From contig CASEAG010000002.1 of NCBI GenBank assembly GCA_949285785.1, forward strand, positions 148,521-212,520: 64,000 nt of DNA, given 5' to 3'. The notes beneath the pieces were generated by a model. It was not told the origin of the DNA and did no database searches. It saw nothing but the letters and a program-made list of their open reading frames with translations. A program made the position numbers and the translations under genes. Positions within the stretch are counted from its first letter, which is position 1. Each line of letters opens with the position of its first letter. Positions 17,602 to 25,708 of the stretch are shown here, piece by piece. This DNA comes from an uncultured Spirochaetales bacterium. Its GTDB lineage: Bacteria > Spirochaetota > Spirochaetia > Sphaerochaetales > Sphaerochaetaceae.

Positions 17602-17730
17602 ATGGCCAATGCAATTGCAATTGCACTTCAGAGCTGGGGTCTGCTTGCATGCTCCCTCGGCATCCTCTTCGTCGCCCTCCTTGTGCTTAACAAGGTCACA
17701 GGCAGGAAGAAGGACAAGAACGAGAAATAA
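17602..17730 (+). CDS. Small OadG-like (gamma) subunit
   Basis: A 42-residue protein. Residues 11-29 (SWGLLACSLGILFVALLVL) form one membrane helix, followed by a Lys-rich tail ending KKDKNEK. AGGGAGG (17588-17594) gives an excellent ribosome site 7 bases before the ATG. The position after an OadB-like gene and the single helix plus charged tail match gamma subunits of decarboxylase pumps, which hold alpha and beta together. It is about half the usual length and lacks a recognisable zinc-binding tail, so it may be a minimal gamma subunit. Confidence 0.7.
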   Translation: MANAIAIALQSWGLLACSLGILFVALLVLNKVTGRKKDKNEK

Positions 17731-17751
17731 GGGAGATTCCCCTGATATCAT

Positions 17752-17786
17752 GAAGGCCCGGTCGATCGCCGGGCCTTCGCATTTTT
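17752..17786 (+). terminator. Intrinsic terminator of the OadB/OadG-like operon
   Basis: Perfect 10-base stem GAAGGCCCGG (17752-17761) with CCGGGCCTTC (17769-17778), 7-base loop, then GCATTTTT. Confidence 0.9.
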
Positions 17787-17793
17787 CCCAATC

Positions 17794-19026
17794 CTAACGT
17801 GTACGCATCGTGAAGACCACGCTGTCCACACCGTAGTCCACGCCGATCACCTTGCCGCTGGCATAGGCTTTTCTGATGCCCTCCGTATCGTCGACCGCCA
17901 AGGTCACCTTAGTGGTGCCGACTATTCTTCTGGCCTCGTTCCTCATGCGCTCCTTGAGTCTGTCCAGGTTCTCTCCCGTCTTCGCAGAAGTCATGACGGC
18001 ATCCGGATGCAGCGCTCTTATGGAGGAGACGGCAACCTCGTTGGATACCGGCAGGTCGCCCTTGTTGAATACGAGGATCATGGGCTTGTCCTTCGCACCG
18101 AGCTCCTCCAGGACCGAAAGCGTGGTGCGGTAGTTCTCGTCGACATCGTCGCTTGAAGCGTCCAGCACCAGGATCAGGACATCGGACAGCGTCGCCTCCT
18201 CGAGCGTCGAGGAGAAGGCCTCGATGAGGGAGTGTGGCAGGTTCGATACGAAGCCGACCGTGTCCGAGACTATGGCCGTGAGACCGCGTTCCAGCTCCAT
18301 GGTCCTTTCCAGTGGGTCGAGGGTCGCGAAGAGCTTGTCCTCGCAAAGCGTGTCCTGTCCCGTGAGCGCCTTCAACAGGGAGCTCTTGCCGCTGTTGGTG
18401 TAGCCGACGAGGGCGAACGAGGGAGTGGATGATGCGAGGCGGCGCTTTCGCTGGGTGTCGCGGTTCCGCTTGACAATCCCGATCTCCCTCCTGAGCCGGG
18501 TCATCTCCGCCTCGAGACGGCGTCTGTCCAGTTCGATCTGCCGTTCGCCTTCGCCCTTGGCTCCTCTGACTCCTCCCCGCTGCTGTGCGTATGCCGCTGT
18601 GCTCTGCTTGAGACGCGGCAGGAGGAACTGCAGCCGGGCAAGCTGGACCTGGAGTCTCGCCTCCCTCGTGCGTGCACGGGAGGCGAAGATCTCGATGATC
18701 AGCTCGTTGCGGTCCATGACAGGGCACTCGAGAGCCCTTTCCAGATTGCGGTCGACCCGAGGTGTCAGCGAGGTGTCGAAATAGACGATGTCGCAATCGA
18801 AGAAGCGTCTGTGCTCTGCCACCTCCTCGAGCTGTCCTTTTCCTATGAGTGTCGCACTGCTGGGCTCCTTGACGTAGAAGCTGATTGAACCGGCCACCTG
18901 TATGCCAAGCGTGTCCAGAAGGCTGAAGGCCTCCTGTTCTGCACGCATTATCTGCCAGTCCGTCCGCCTCTCCATCGCAAGCGTCACGACAAGAGCCCTG
19001 GGCGGTTGTGGAGTCGTCTCGATCAT
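17794..19026 (-). CDS. hflX: GTPase HflX
   Basis: A 410-residue GTPase of normal HflX length. The N-terminal half has the nucleotide-hydrolase-like domain and a coiled region around ARLQVQLARLQFLLPRLK; the GTPase core shows G1 GYTNSGKSS, G3 DTVGF, and G4 NKGD. HflX splits stalled or hibernating 70S ribosomes under stress. The frame is open far upstream, but the ATG at 19026 overlaps the stop of the flavodoxin-like gene (TGATG) and begins the family N-terminus, so coupling decides the start. Confidence 0.93.
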   Translation of the reverse strand: MIETTPQPPRALVVTLAMERRTDWQIMRAEQEAFSLLDTLGIQVAGSISFYVKEPSSATLIGKGQLEEVAEHRRFFDCDIVYFDTSLTPRVDRNLERALECPVMDRNELIIEIFASRARTREARLQVQLARLQFLLPRLKQSTAAYAQQRGGVRGAKGEGERQIELDRRRLEAEMTRLRREIGIVKRNRDTQRKRRLASSTPSFALVGYTNSGKSSLLKALTGQDTLCEDKLFATLDPLERTMELERGLTAIVSDTVGFVSNLPHSLIEAFSSTLEEATLSDVLILVLDASSDDVDENYRTTLSVLEELGAKDKPMILVFNKGDLPVSNEVAVSSIRALHPDAVMTSAKTGENLDRLKERMRNEARRIVGTTKVTLAVDDTEGIRKAYASGKVIGVDYGVDSVVFTMRTR

Positions 19027-19583
19027 CAAGCCTGATGATAAGGCTCGGCAAGAGCCCTGACAAGGGGATCGAGGCTGCCGGGGTCGATGAAGTCGACACG
19101 CCTGCCATAGGTCTCGACGATCTGGCGGTCCTCGTCGCTCATGTCCTCCGCCCTGCGGCCGGAGATCATCCTGACCAGCATCCACATCATCGCCCTGTGC
19201 CTGAATGACAGGAGCCGGTAGTCGAGGCATCCTCTCAGGTGGAAGAAACGGGCTGTCCGGTAGACGCCGACAGGAAGCTGACCGGCAAGCGAAGAGCGTA
19301 TATGGTCGCAGTTGTCGCTCTTCGAAGGATCTGCGATGCCGACACTTGCGATGAAAATCCTGGTACTGCCATCTTCCCTGTCCCAGCCTTTGAACGTCTT
19401 TTCGAGTCCTGTCATTCCACCTGCATACAGCGAGCCGATGTAGACGATGGTATCGCATCGTCCAAGGTCCGGATGTTCCTTGCTGTCGACCACCCTGATG
19501 CCTGTTCTCCTGCCCAGCTCCAGTGCATAGGTCCTGGCGCTGCCGTAGATGCTGCCGTATATGATGATGGCGCTGGAATCCAT
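19026..19583 (-). CDS. Flavodoxin-domain protein (HemG / flavodoxin_5-like)
   Basis: A 185-residue flavoprotein. The N-terminal IIIYGSIYGSARTYALEL is the FMN-phosphate loop in the variant used by menaquinone-dependent protoporphyrinogen oxidases and related proteins; TIVYIGSLYAGGMTGLEKTF matches the second conserved block. The C-terminal part is rich in Arg and His, with RMISGRRAEDMSDED. True HemG function is not certain, since no heme genes are nearby. Coupled to hflX by TGATG. There is no Shine-Dalgarno, but TAGACT lies 7 bases upstream of the ATG. Forty-four open residues upstream are not counted as part of the gene. Confidence 0.75.
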   Translation of the reverse strand: MDSSAIIIYGSIYGSARTYALELGRRTGIRVVDSKEHPDLGRCDTIVYIGSLYAGGMTGLEKTFKGWDREDGSTRIFIASVGIADPSKSDNCDHIRSSLAGQLPVGVYRTARFFHLRGCLDYRLLSFRHRAMMWMLVRMISGRRAEDMSDEDRQIVETYGRRVDFIDPGSLDPLVRALAEPYHQA

Positions 19584-19590
19584 GACGACA

Positions 19591-19596
19591 AGTCTA
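19591..19596 (-). promoter_or_regulatory. -10 hexamer directly before the flavodoxin_5-like gene
   Basis: TAGACT on the minus strand (19596-19591), 7 bases before the ATG at 19583. The -35 is poor, so the assignment is tentative. Confidence 0.35.
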
Positions 19597-19709
19597 GCCC
19601 GGAAAGACCGCTGCCCGGGTGAAATCGATGTGAAATCGATGCCGGGATGCCGATGCCTCCATCCCCGCCGTCCATTCACCATCTCCACATCCGTTCCTGT
19701 CATGCGAGA

Positions 19710-19738
19710 TTGCACCTTGACCCTTTTTGCGATAAAGT
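19710..19738 (+). promoter_or_regulatory. ychF promoter
   Basis: -35 TTGCAC (19710-19715), 17-base spacer, -10 TAAAGT (19733-19738), 18 bases before the ychF ATG, leaving room for a short leader with a GAGG ribosome site. Confidence 0.55.
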
Positions 19739-19756
19739 CTCACACGAGGTTTACAA

Positions 19757-20863
19757 ATGGCACTCAATTGCGGCATCGTAGGACTTCCCAACGTAGGCAA
19801 GTCGACAATATTCTCTGCAGTCACCTCAGCCCCGGCCGAGGCTGCGAACTATCCGTTCTGTACAATCGATCCGAATGTGGGCATCGTATCCGTCCCGGAC
19901 AGCAGACTGGACAGGATCGTCCAGCTCATACCCCCTGCCAAGGTCATTCCTGCGACCGTCGAGTTCGTCGACATCGCCGGCCTTGTGAAGGGCGCGAGCC
20001 AGGGCGAGGGCCTGGGCAATCGGTTCCTGGCCTCCATCAGGGAGGTCGGTGTCATAGCCCATGTCGTGCGTTGCTTCGACAATCCGGACATCATCCATGT
20101 AAACAACCGCATAGACCCAGCCGGCGACATCGAGACGATCGACATCGAGCTGGCGCTTGCCGACCTCGAGACCGTCGAGAAGCGTTATGACAAGATCTCG
20201 CGTCTTGCACGTGTCGACAAGGAGCAGCAGAAGGAGAACGCGTTCGTCATCCCGATCCTCGAGCGCCTCAAGGAGGCGTTAGGCGACGGACGGAGCGCAC
20301 GCTCTGTCGTCAGCGACGAGGACGAGGTCAAGGCCATCGCTGATCTGCATCTGATCACGATGAAGCCCGTCATCTACGTGTGCAACGTCGACGAGGACTC
20401 CATCGGAAGCGAGAACGACTACGTGAAGACCGTGCGTGCCATCGCCGGGCGCGAAGGCAGCGAGGTCGTCGTCATCTGCGGCAAGATCGAGTCCGAGATC
20501 GCGGCTCTCGAGAGCGAGGAGGATCGCAAGGAGTTCCTCCAGGCCGTTGGACTTGAGGAGAGCGGGCTGGACAATCTCATCCGCAGCGCCTATTCGACTC
20601 TCGGCCTGAGGACCTTCTTCACCGCTGGAAGCGACGAGGACAGGGCCTGGACCTTCCACGATGGCGACAAGGCCCCGCGCTGTGCAGGGATAATCCATAC
20701 CGATTTCGAGAAGGGCTTCATCCGTGCCGAGGTATACAACTGCGAGGACCTGTTCGAGTACGGCAGCGAGCTCAAGGTCCGCGAGGCCGGCAAGCTGCGT
20801 CTGGAAGGCAAGGACTATGTCGTGCGCGATGGCGACATAATGCACTTCCGTTTCAATGTCTAG
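19757..20863 (+). CDS. ychF: Redox-regulated ATPase YchF
   Basis: A 368-residue Obg-family P-loop protein. G1 GLPNVGKST (about 9-17) opens the nucleotide domain, with VDIAGLVKGAS as G3. The G4 position reads CNVDE instead of NKxD, the change that makes YchF prefer ATP. A helical insert follows, and the C-terminal TGS-like domain ends VVRDGDIMHFRFNV. It associates with ribosomes and affects translation fidelity and oxidative stress responses. The ATG follows GAGG. Its last 8 bases overlap the oxidoreductase gene. Confidence 0.96.
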   Translation: MALNCGIVGLPNVGKSTIFSAVTSAPAEAANYPFCTIDPNVGIVSVPDSRLDRIVQLIPPAKVIPATVEFVDIAGLVKGASQGEGLGNRFLASIREVGVIAHVVRCFDNPDIIHVNNRIDPAGDIETIDIELALADLETVEKRYDKISRLARVDKEQQKENAFVIPILERLKEALGDGRSARSVVSDEDEVKAIADLHLITMKPVIYVCNVDEDSIGSENDYVKTVRAIAGREGSEVVVICGKIESEIAALESEEDRKEFLQAVGLEESGLDNLIRSAYSTLGLRTFFTAGSDEDRAWTFHDGDKAPRCAGIIHTDFEKGFIRAEVYNCEDLFEYGSELKVREAGKLRLEGKDYVVRDGDIMHFRFNV

Positions 20864-22091
20864 ACATTCTGCCATTGTACTGGGCGCCGGCTCTCGTGGC
20901 CGCGCCTATGCAGACTATGCGCTCAAGTGTCCACAGGAGTTGTCCATAGCCGCCGTCGCGGAGCCTGATGAAGCCAGACGGGAGGCCTTCGCCAGAAGGT
21001 ATGGAATACCTTCATCCAGGTGCTTCCCATCCTGGCAGGAGGCGCTTGATGCCGGCCGCATCGCCGATGCCGTGTTCATATGCACGCTTGACGACATGCA
21101 CACTGCTCCGGCGCTCAGGGCCATGGAGCTCGGTTACGACATCCTTCTCGAGAAGCCCATGAGCAACAGCGAGGACGAATGCCGGCTCATCGTGGAGAAG
21201 GCCGGAGAGACTGGAGTGCACATGAGCGTGTGCCATGTGCTGCGATACACGCCTTTCTTCAGGACAGTGAAGAAGTGCATCGACGACGGTCTGGTGGGCG
21301 ATGTCGCGGTGGTCGATCTGCGCGAGAACGTCTGCTACTGGCATCAGGCTCACTCCTTCGTGCGCGGCAACTGGCGCAGCAGCGCTCTCACATCCCCGAT
21401 GATTCTCCAGAAGTCCTGCCATGACATGGACATACTGCTGTATCTGCTCGGCGTGCATTGCGTGAGGCTGTCGTCGTTCGGATTCCTGGGACATTTCAGA
21501 CCGGAGAACGCCCCGCATGGTGCGGCGCTGCGTTGTCTGGACTGCAGGGTGACAGCACAGTGTCCATACGATGCCTCGCGCCTCTACCTAGGAAAGGAGA
21601 CGGGATGGCCCGTCGACGTGATCAGCGACGACCTTTCTCTGGAAGGGCGCAGAAAGGCTCTGCAGAACGGTCCCTATGGACGCTGTGTCTACCACTGCGA
21701 CAACGATGTTGTCGACAGGCAGACAGTCAACCTGGAATTCGAAGGCGGGGTGCTTGCAACCTTCACCATGACAGGTTTCACAAACGACCACACCAGGGAG
21801 CTGAAGATCATGGGCACACGCGGCCAGATCGTCGCTCGTATGGATAGCGGCCTGATCGAGTACACGGACTTCCTGGGCGGAGGGACGAGGCGTATCGACA
21901 TGATCGATCTGCACACCGACTCCTTCGGCCATGGGGGAGGCGACCACTTGATCGTCAAGGAGTTCCTCCAGAGCCTGGATGGGACCTTGAAGGGTGTGTC
22001 CAGCCCCGCGACAAGCCTCGAATCACACCTGATGTGCTTCGCCGCCGAGAGGAGCCGTCTGGACGGCGGCAGAGTGGTGGAGCTTGCCTGA
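20856..22091 (+). CDS. Gfo/Idh/MocA family oxidoreductase
   Basis: A 411-residue dehydrogenase-like protein. The N-terminal Rossmann fold opens with IVLGAGSRGRAYADYAL; EKPMSNSEDECRLI contains the conserved Lys-Pro pair of the family. A cysteine stretch CLDCRVTAQCPYDA (about 221-234) is shared with one subgroup of MocA-like enzymes and may bind metal (inference). It probably acts on a sugar or inositol derivative with NAD(P); substrate unknown. Its ATG overlaps the ychF stop by 8 bases and has no Shine-Dalgarno, so translation depends on coupling. Confidence 0.85.
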   Translation: MSRHSAIVLGAGSRGRAYADYALKCPQELSIAAVAEPDEARREAFARRYGIPSSRCFPSWQEALDAGRIADAVFICTLDDMHTAPALRAMELGYDILLEKPMSNSEDECRLIVEKAGETGVHMSVCHVLRYTPFFRTVKKCIDDGLVGDVAVVDLRENVCYWHQAHSFVRGNWRSSALTSPMILQKSCHDMDILLYLLGVHCVRLSSFGFLGHFRPENAPHGAALRCLDCRVTAQCPYDASRLYLGKETGWPVDVISDDLSLEGRRKALQNGPYGRCVYHCDNDVVDRQTVNLEFEGGVLATFTMTGFTNDHTRELKIMGTRGQIVARMDSGLIEYTDFLGGGTRRIDMIDLHTDSFGHGGGDHLIVKEFLQSLDGTLKGVSSPATSLESHLMCFAAERSRLDGGRVVELA

Positions 22092-22101
22092 ACATGGACA
22101 G

Positions 22102-22121
22102 GGCGCCCGTTTCCAGGCGCC
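22102..22121. repeat. Small GGCGCC hairpin between convergent genes
   Basis: GGCGCC at 22102-22107 and 22116-22121 form an inverted repeat with an 8-base loop, between the oxidoreductase stop and the stop of the convergent binding-protein gene. There is no T-tract; it may be a weak bidirectional terminator. Confidence 0.35.
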
Positions 22122-22129
22122 TCCGCTCG

Positions 22130-23191
22130 TCAGATTGAGTACTTTGCCAGATCCCCCGGCTGAATCGTGTAGCCGTAGAACAGCTCGTAGTATTCACACG
22201 CCTTTTCGTATACGTCCATGCCGGCCTCGTCACCATAGAACATCCATGCTGCCCAATAGATGCCGACCAGACGGTTGATGGAAGGCGGACTGTCAATCCA
22301 GTTCTCGATCAGCTCGGGCACGAGGTAGACCCTGCCGGATCTGACCGCATCGAGCGTGGACCAGTCGCTACCGGGGGCGGTGACCGCCCTGAACGCGTCC
22401 TCGCTGCCCAGCACGATCACGTCGGGATCCCACAGGAAGATCTGCTCCAGACTCATGGCGTTGCCGCCTGAGGAGAACGTCGATGGGCAGACGTTCACGC
22501 CGCCTACGGCCTCGAGCACCTCGCCATGGAAGTTGCCTTCGGGGATCGCCTCGAGTCCGTCCACTGCAGACGAGTAGTAGAACGTGATATGACCACCATG
22601 CATCTGGTCCATCAGCGATGCGAAGTCGACGGCATCCTGTGCATATTTCGCCAGCTCCTGGGCACGCTCCTCGTCACCAAGGAGCTCGCCGAGCCTCAGG
22701 TATGTGTCCCTGCTGTGGGCCAGGTAGTTCTCGATGAACACCACCGGGATGCCGATCTGCTCCTGCAATGCGTCGAGGTCGGCTATCATCTCGTCGATCG
22801 ACCCCTTGATCTCGCCGATGTCGACCACGACGTCCGGATCGGCGACGATCAACGCCTCCTTGTTGAGATTGGCCTTCTTGCCGTAGAAGGTCCCCAGCAC
22901 CGGTATGTCCCTTGACAGCCCCGGATGGTAGGCGTACTCATCCTCGCCCATGCCTGTCGTCAGCCCGGCGATCATGGTCGGGTCGAAGGTGAGCAGGATC
23001 ACCTGTGCCGTGGAGCCGGTGGGGGTCACCGATTCGATCCCCTCCGGTACCATCACAGTGCGGCCGAGGTCGTCGGTGAAGGCGACCAGAGCACGGGTGT
23101 CCTCTACCGCGGACTCCCCGGATGCCTGTGCCCACAGGCATGAAAGCGCGCAGAGCATGACCACTGCTGCAATGATGAGTCTCCTTTTCAT
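22130..23191 (-). CDS. Iron/cobalamin-type ABC substrate-binding protein
   Basis: A 353-residue periplasmic binding protein of the TroA/BtuF-like fold. The signal peptide is KRRLIIAAVVMLCALSCLWAQ; a Cys lies within it but no clear lipobox follows. The core shows FTDDLGRTVMVPEGIESV, characteristic of Fe(III)-siderophore, heme and B12 binders, and ALIVADPDVVVDIG. GGAGGAG precedes the ATG at 23191. Its start overlaps the methyltransferase stop by 4 bases (ATGA). Last gene of the four-gene operon 25657-22130. The ligand is not determined. Confidence 0.9.
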   Translation of the reverse strand: MKRRLIIAAVVMLCALSCLWAQASGESAVEDTRALVAFTDDLGRTVMVPEGIESVTPTGSTAQVILLTFDPTMIAGLTTGMGEDEYAYHPGLSRDIPVLGTFYGKKANLNKEALIVADPDVVVDIGEIKGSIDEMIADLDALQEQIGIPVVFIENYLAHSRDTYLRLGELLGDEERAQELAKYAQDAVDFASLMDQMHGGHITFYYSSAVDGLEAIPEGNFHGEVLEAVGGVNVCPSTFSSGGNAMSLEQIFLWDPDVIVLGSEDAFRAVTAPGSDWSTLDAVRSGRVYLVPELIENWIDSPPSINRLVGIYWAAWMFYGDEAGMDVYEKACEYYELFYGYTIQPGDLAKYSI

Positions 23192-23850
23192 CGCGTCTCC
23201 TCCTTGTCGATTGCGAATATGCCGAAGGACTTGTCGTTGACGACCCGTATCGGGTACTGTCCGCTGCAACGCTCGATGTCCAGGTCGAAGGTCCGTCCCC
23301 GGCTTTCGTAGTTCTCTCTTATGAATGCATCAAGCTCGGCTTCGTCCTCGAGCAGCTGGTCGAAGCGCAGATGGCCCGTGGTGCATGCGTATGCGACACC
23401 TCTGGCATCGAGGACGTCACGGACACGTGATGTCGCCTTCCAGGTGCACCTGTCCCACTGGCAGTGTTCGTTGCACACATAGACGAGCCGTCGTCTGCAA
23501 GCGGAGAGAAGGGCATCGAGGGAGTCGTCCTGTCCGATGCGGCCGAAGAACACGGCCAAGGCGACGTCCGCCTCCTCGCCAAGCCTGTAGCAGTCCTTAC
23601 GGGCGAAGGTGCACCGGGGAAAGCGTCCGGTGGCGAAGTCGACTGCCGTCCGGTCCTCGTCATACCCCCTGACAACGTAGCCCCGTCTGCACAGCTCCTC
23701 TGTCATGTATCCCAGTCCGCAGCCCAGCTCGACTATGTCATCATATCCTTCGAAGAACGGGACGAGCATGTCGCACAGCCTCCTGTGGAAGTCGCAATGC
23801 TCCGCGGCACGTGAATAGAACATGACTCTGCTTGCGTTCCACCAGCTCAT
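23188..23850 (-). CDS. SAM-dependent methyltransferase within the ABC operon
   Basis: A 220-residue class I methyltransferase-like protein. Motif I is VELGCGLGYM (about 41-50), and GYDED is the acidic residue that would hold SAM ribose. It has no signal peptide, so it is cytoplasmic. It sits between the ATPase and binding-protein genes, overlapping each by 4 bases, which ties its expression to the transporter. A role in modifying the imported ligand (for example a corrinoid, siderophore or metallophore) is inference. The remaining sequence is not recognised as a known small-molecule methyltransferase. Confidence 0.78.
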   Translation of the reverse strand: MSWWNASRVMFYSRAAEHCDFHRRLCDMLVPFFEGYDDIVELGCGLGYMTEELCRRGYVVRGYDEDRTAVDFATGRFPRCTFARKDCYRLGEEADVALAVFFGRIGQDDSLDALLSACRRRLVYVCNEHCQWDRCTWKATSRVRDVLDARGVAYACTTGHLRFDQLLEDEAELDAFIRENYESRGRTFDLDIERCSGQYPIRVVNDKSFGIFAIDKEETR

Positions 23851-24620
23851 ACGGTCTCCTCGGGTATGCAGACGTAATGGCCACTCAGATTCTCCACCCT
23901 GATGTCCATGTCATAGAAGGAGGACAGGAAGCAGGAGCAGGCAAGCTCCCCGCTGGTTCCGTCGGCATGCACCTTGCCGTTCTTGAGAAGCACCAGCCGT
24001 GTGGCCCAGTTCAGCGCCTGTTCCAGATTATGTGTCGAGACTATCGCCAGGTAGCCTTCCCTCGTCAGGGAACGTATCGTGTCCAGCGTCCTTATCTGGT
24101 TGGCCCAGTCGAGGCTGCTGGTGGGTTCGTCGAACAGCAGGATCCTGGACCCCTGTGCGATTGCGCGGGCGCACAACACCAGCTGACGCTCTCCTCCGGA
24201 CAGGCTGTCGACCATACGATTCGCAAAGGGTGCAAGGCCGAAGCGCTCCAATGCCTCATATGCCGTCTCGAGCTGCCTTCTACCCGGACTTGCCAGCATC
24301 GACATGGAACTGGTGGTGCCCATGAGAACGCTTGTCAGAACGCTGTATGAGAAGCCCGGATGGCTCTCCTGGGGGATGTAGGCCATGTAGCCGGCCCTTT
24401 CCCTGGCGCTCATGGACAGGAAGTCCCTGCCATCCACGTACACGCTGCCTCCATCCGCCTTCAGCAGTCCAAGCAGATTGCGGAAGAGCGTGGTCTTGCC
24501 GGCCCCGTTACGCCCGAGCAGTACGACGAATTCCCCTTCATGGAAGCTCAGGCTGATGTCGTCCAGCACGTTGCGCCTTCCGTCATAGCTGAACATGAGT
24601 CCGTTCGTCTCCAGCTTCAT
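23847..24620 (-). CDS. ABC ATPase (FecE/BtuD-like)
   Basis: A 257-residue ATPase: Walker A LGRNGAGKTT, signature LSGGERQLV, Walker B ILLFDEPTSSLD, with H-loop VSTHN. It energises the FecCD-type permease encoded just upstream, whose stop overlaps this ATG by 4 bases. The C-terminal 40 residues diverge from typical family members. Confidence 0.93.
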   Translation of the reverse strand: MKLETNGLMFSYDGRRNVLDDISLSFHEGEFVVLLGRNGAGKTTLFRNLLGLLKADGGSVYVDGRDFLSMSARERAGYMAYIPQESHPGFSYSVLTSVLMGTTSSMSMLASPGRRQLETAYEALERFGLAPFANRMVDSLSGGERQLVLCARAIAQGSRILLFDEPTSSLDWANQIRTLDTIRSLTREGYLAIVSTHNLEQALNWATRLVLLKNGKVHADGTSGELACSCFLSSFYDMDIRVENLSGHYVCIPEETV

Positions 24621-25657
24621 ACGCGTCGCCCATCCCTTATGATGAGATACAGGAAGAATGGTGCGCCTATGAAGCTGGTCAGGATTCCTATTGGGATCTC
24701 GCTGGTGGTGATGGTGCGCGATATCGTGTCGACGATCATCAGGAACGTCGAGCCGAGCAGCAGCGTCGCCGGTATCGTGCGCCTGTAGTCGGCTCCGGTC
24801 AGCATGCGCACCAGGTGCGGGATCACGAGTCCGACCCAGCCGATCATGCCTGCGGCTGCGGTGGATACCGCCGTCATCAGTGTCGCACAGACGATGGCGA
24901 TGGCACGTATCAGGCGGGTGTTGACCCCCAGGCTCACAGCCTCCTCCTCGCCGAGCGTCATCACGTTGAGCTGCCAGCGGATCAGGTACAGCACGATTGA
25001 TGACAGGCTTATGATGAGCGCACAGCCCATCAGGTCGCTTCGCCTGGTCGATGTGAGGCTGCCTATCAGGTAGTAGGTTATCTGAGGCAGGACGTCGTCC
25101 GTGTCCGCGACGAGTTTTATGAAGCTCAGTGTCGAGTTGAACAGCGAGGAGATCATGATGCCGGCAAGCACCAGGCCCAGCACCGGCTGGCTTGGCACGC
25201 GCCGTGCGATCATCACCACGAGCGCCACGGCGAGGATGCCGCCCAGAAAGCTCATCGTCGAGATCGCGAGGTATCCCATGCCGAAAAGGATGCCCACAGC
25301 GCTTCCCACTCCGGCTCCGCTGGTGCTGCCCAGTACGTCAGGCGAGACCATCGGGTTCTGGAAGATGCCTTGGTATACGAGACCGGAGAGCGAGAGTCCC
25401 GCGCCGATGAACGCTCCGATCAGCACGCGGGGCAGACGTATGTTGAACACCACCGTCTCGACCTGTGTCGACCAGCTCCTGTCCATGTCAATGACTCTGG
25501 ATGCCAGCACCTTGACCAGTGTGACGGGATCGATGGGGTAGCGGCCGAGGGCGAACGAGGTGAAGAACGCGATGACGAAGGCCAGGCACAATGCGCCGAT
25601 CACCATTGCACCGTGTCTCTCCTCCTGCGGAATCCTTGCGTCCATGATCCTGTCCAT
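24617..25657 (-). CDS. FecCD-type ABC permease
   Basis: A 346-residue permease with about nine to ten helices. RLPRVLIGAFIGAGLSLSG, STSGAGVGSAVG and GLVIPHLVRMLTGADYRR are hallmarks of the FecCD/BtuC family, which form homodimeric channels. First gene of the operon. Its ATG has no Shine-Dalgarno; a good promoter ends 6 bases upstream, implying a leaderless message. A second Met lies 4 residues in, with AGGA too close to serve it. Confidence 0.93.
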   Translation of the reverse strand: MDRIMDARIPQEERHGAMVIGALCLAFVIAFFTSFALGRYPIDPVTLVKVLASRVIDMDRSWSTQVETVVFNIRLPRVLIGAFIGAGLSLSGLVYQGIFQNPMVSPDVLGSTSGAGVGSAVGILFGMGYLAISTMSFLGGILAVALVVMIARRVPSQPVLGLVLAGIMISSLFNSTLSFIKLVADTDDVLPQITYYLIGSLTSTRRSDLMGCALIISLSSIVLYLIRWQLNVMTLGEEEAVSLGVNTRLIRAIAIVCATLMTAVSTAAAGMIGWVGLVIPHLVRMLTGADYRRTIPATLLLGSTFLMIVDTISRTITTSEIPIGILTSFIGAPFFLYLIIRDGRRV

Positions 25658-25663
25658 GGTGAG

Positions 25664-25692
25664 AGGATAGCATGTCGAAGTCCAATATGCAA
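25664..25692 (-). promoter_or_regulatory. Promoter of the Fe/cobalamin-type ABC operon
   Basis: Minus strand -35 TTGCAT (25692-25687), 17-base spacer, extended -10 TGC-TATCCT with the hexamer at 25669-25664, then 6 bases to the ATG at 25657. Transcription is predicted to begin on the start codon. Confidence 0.65.
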
Positions 25693-25708
25693 ATTAAAAT
25701 ATAATGGC

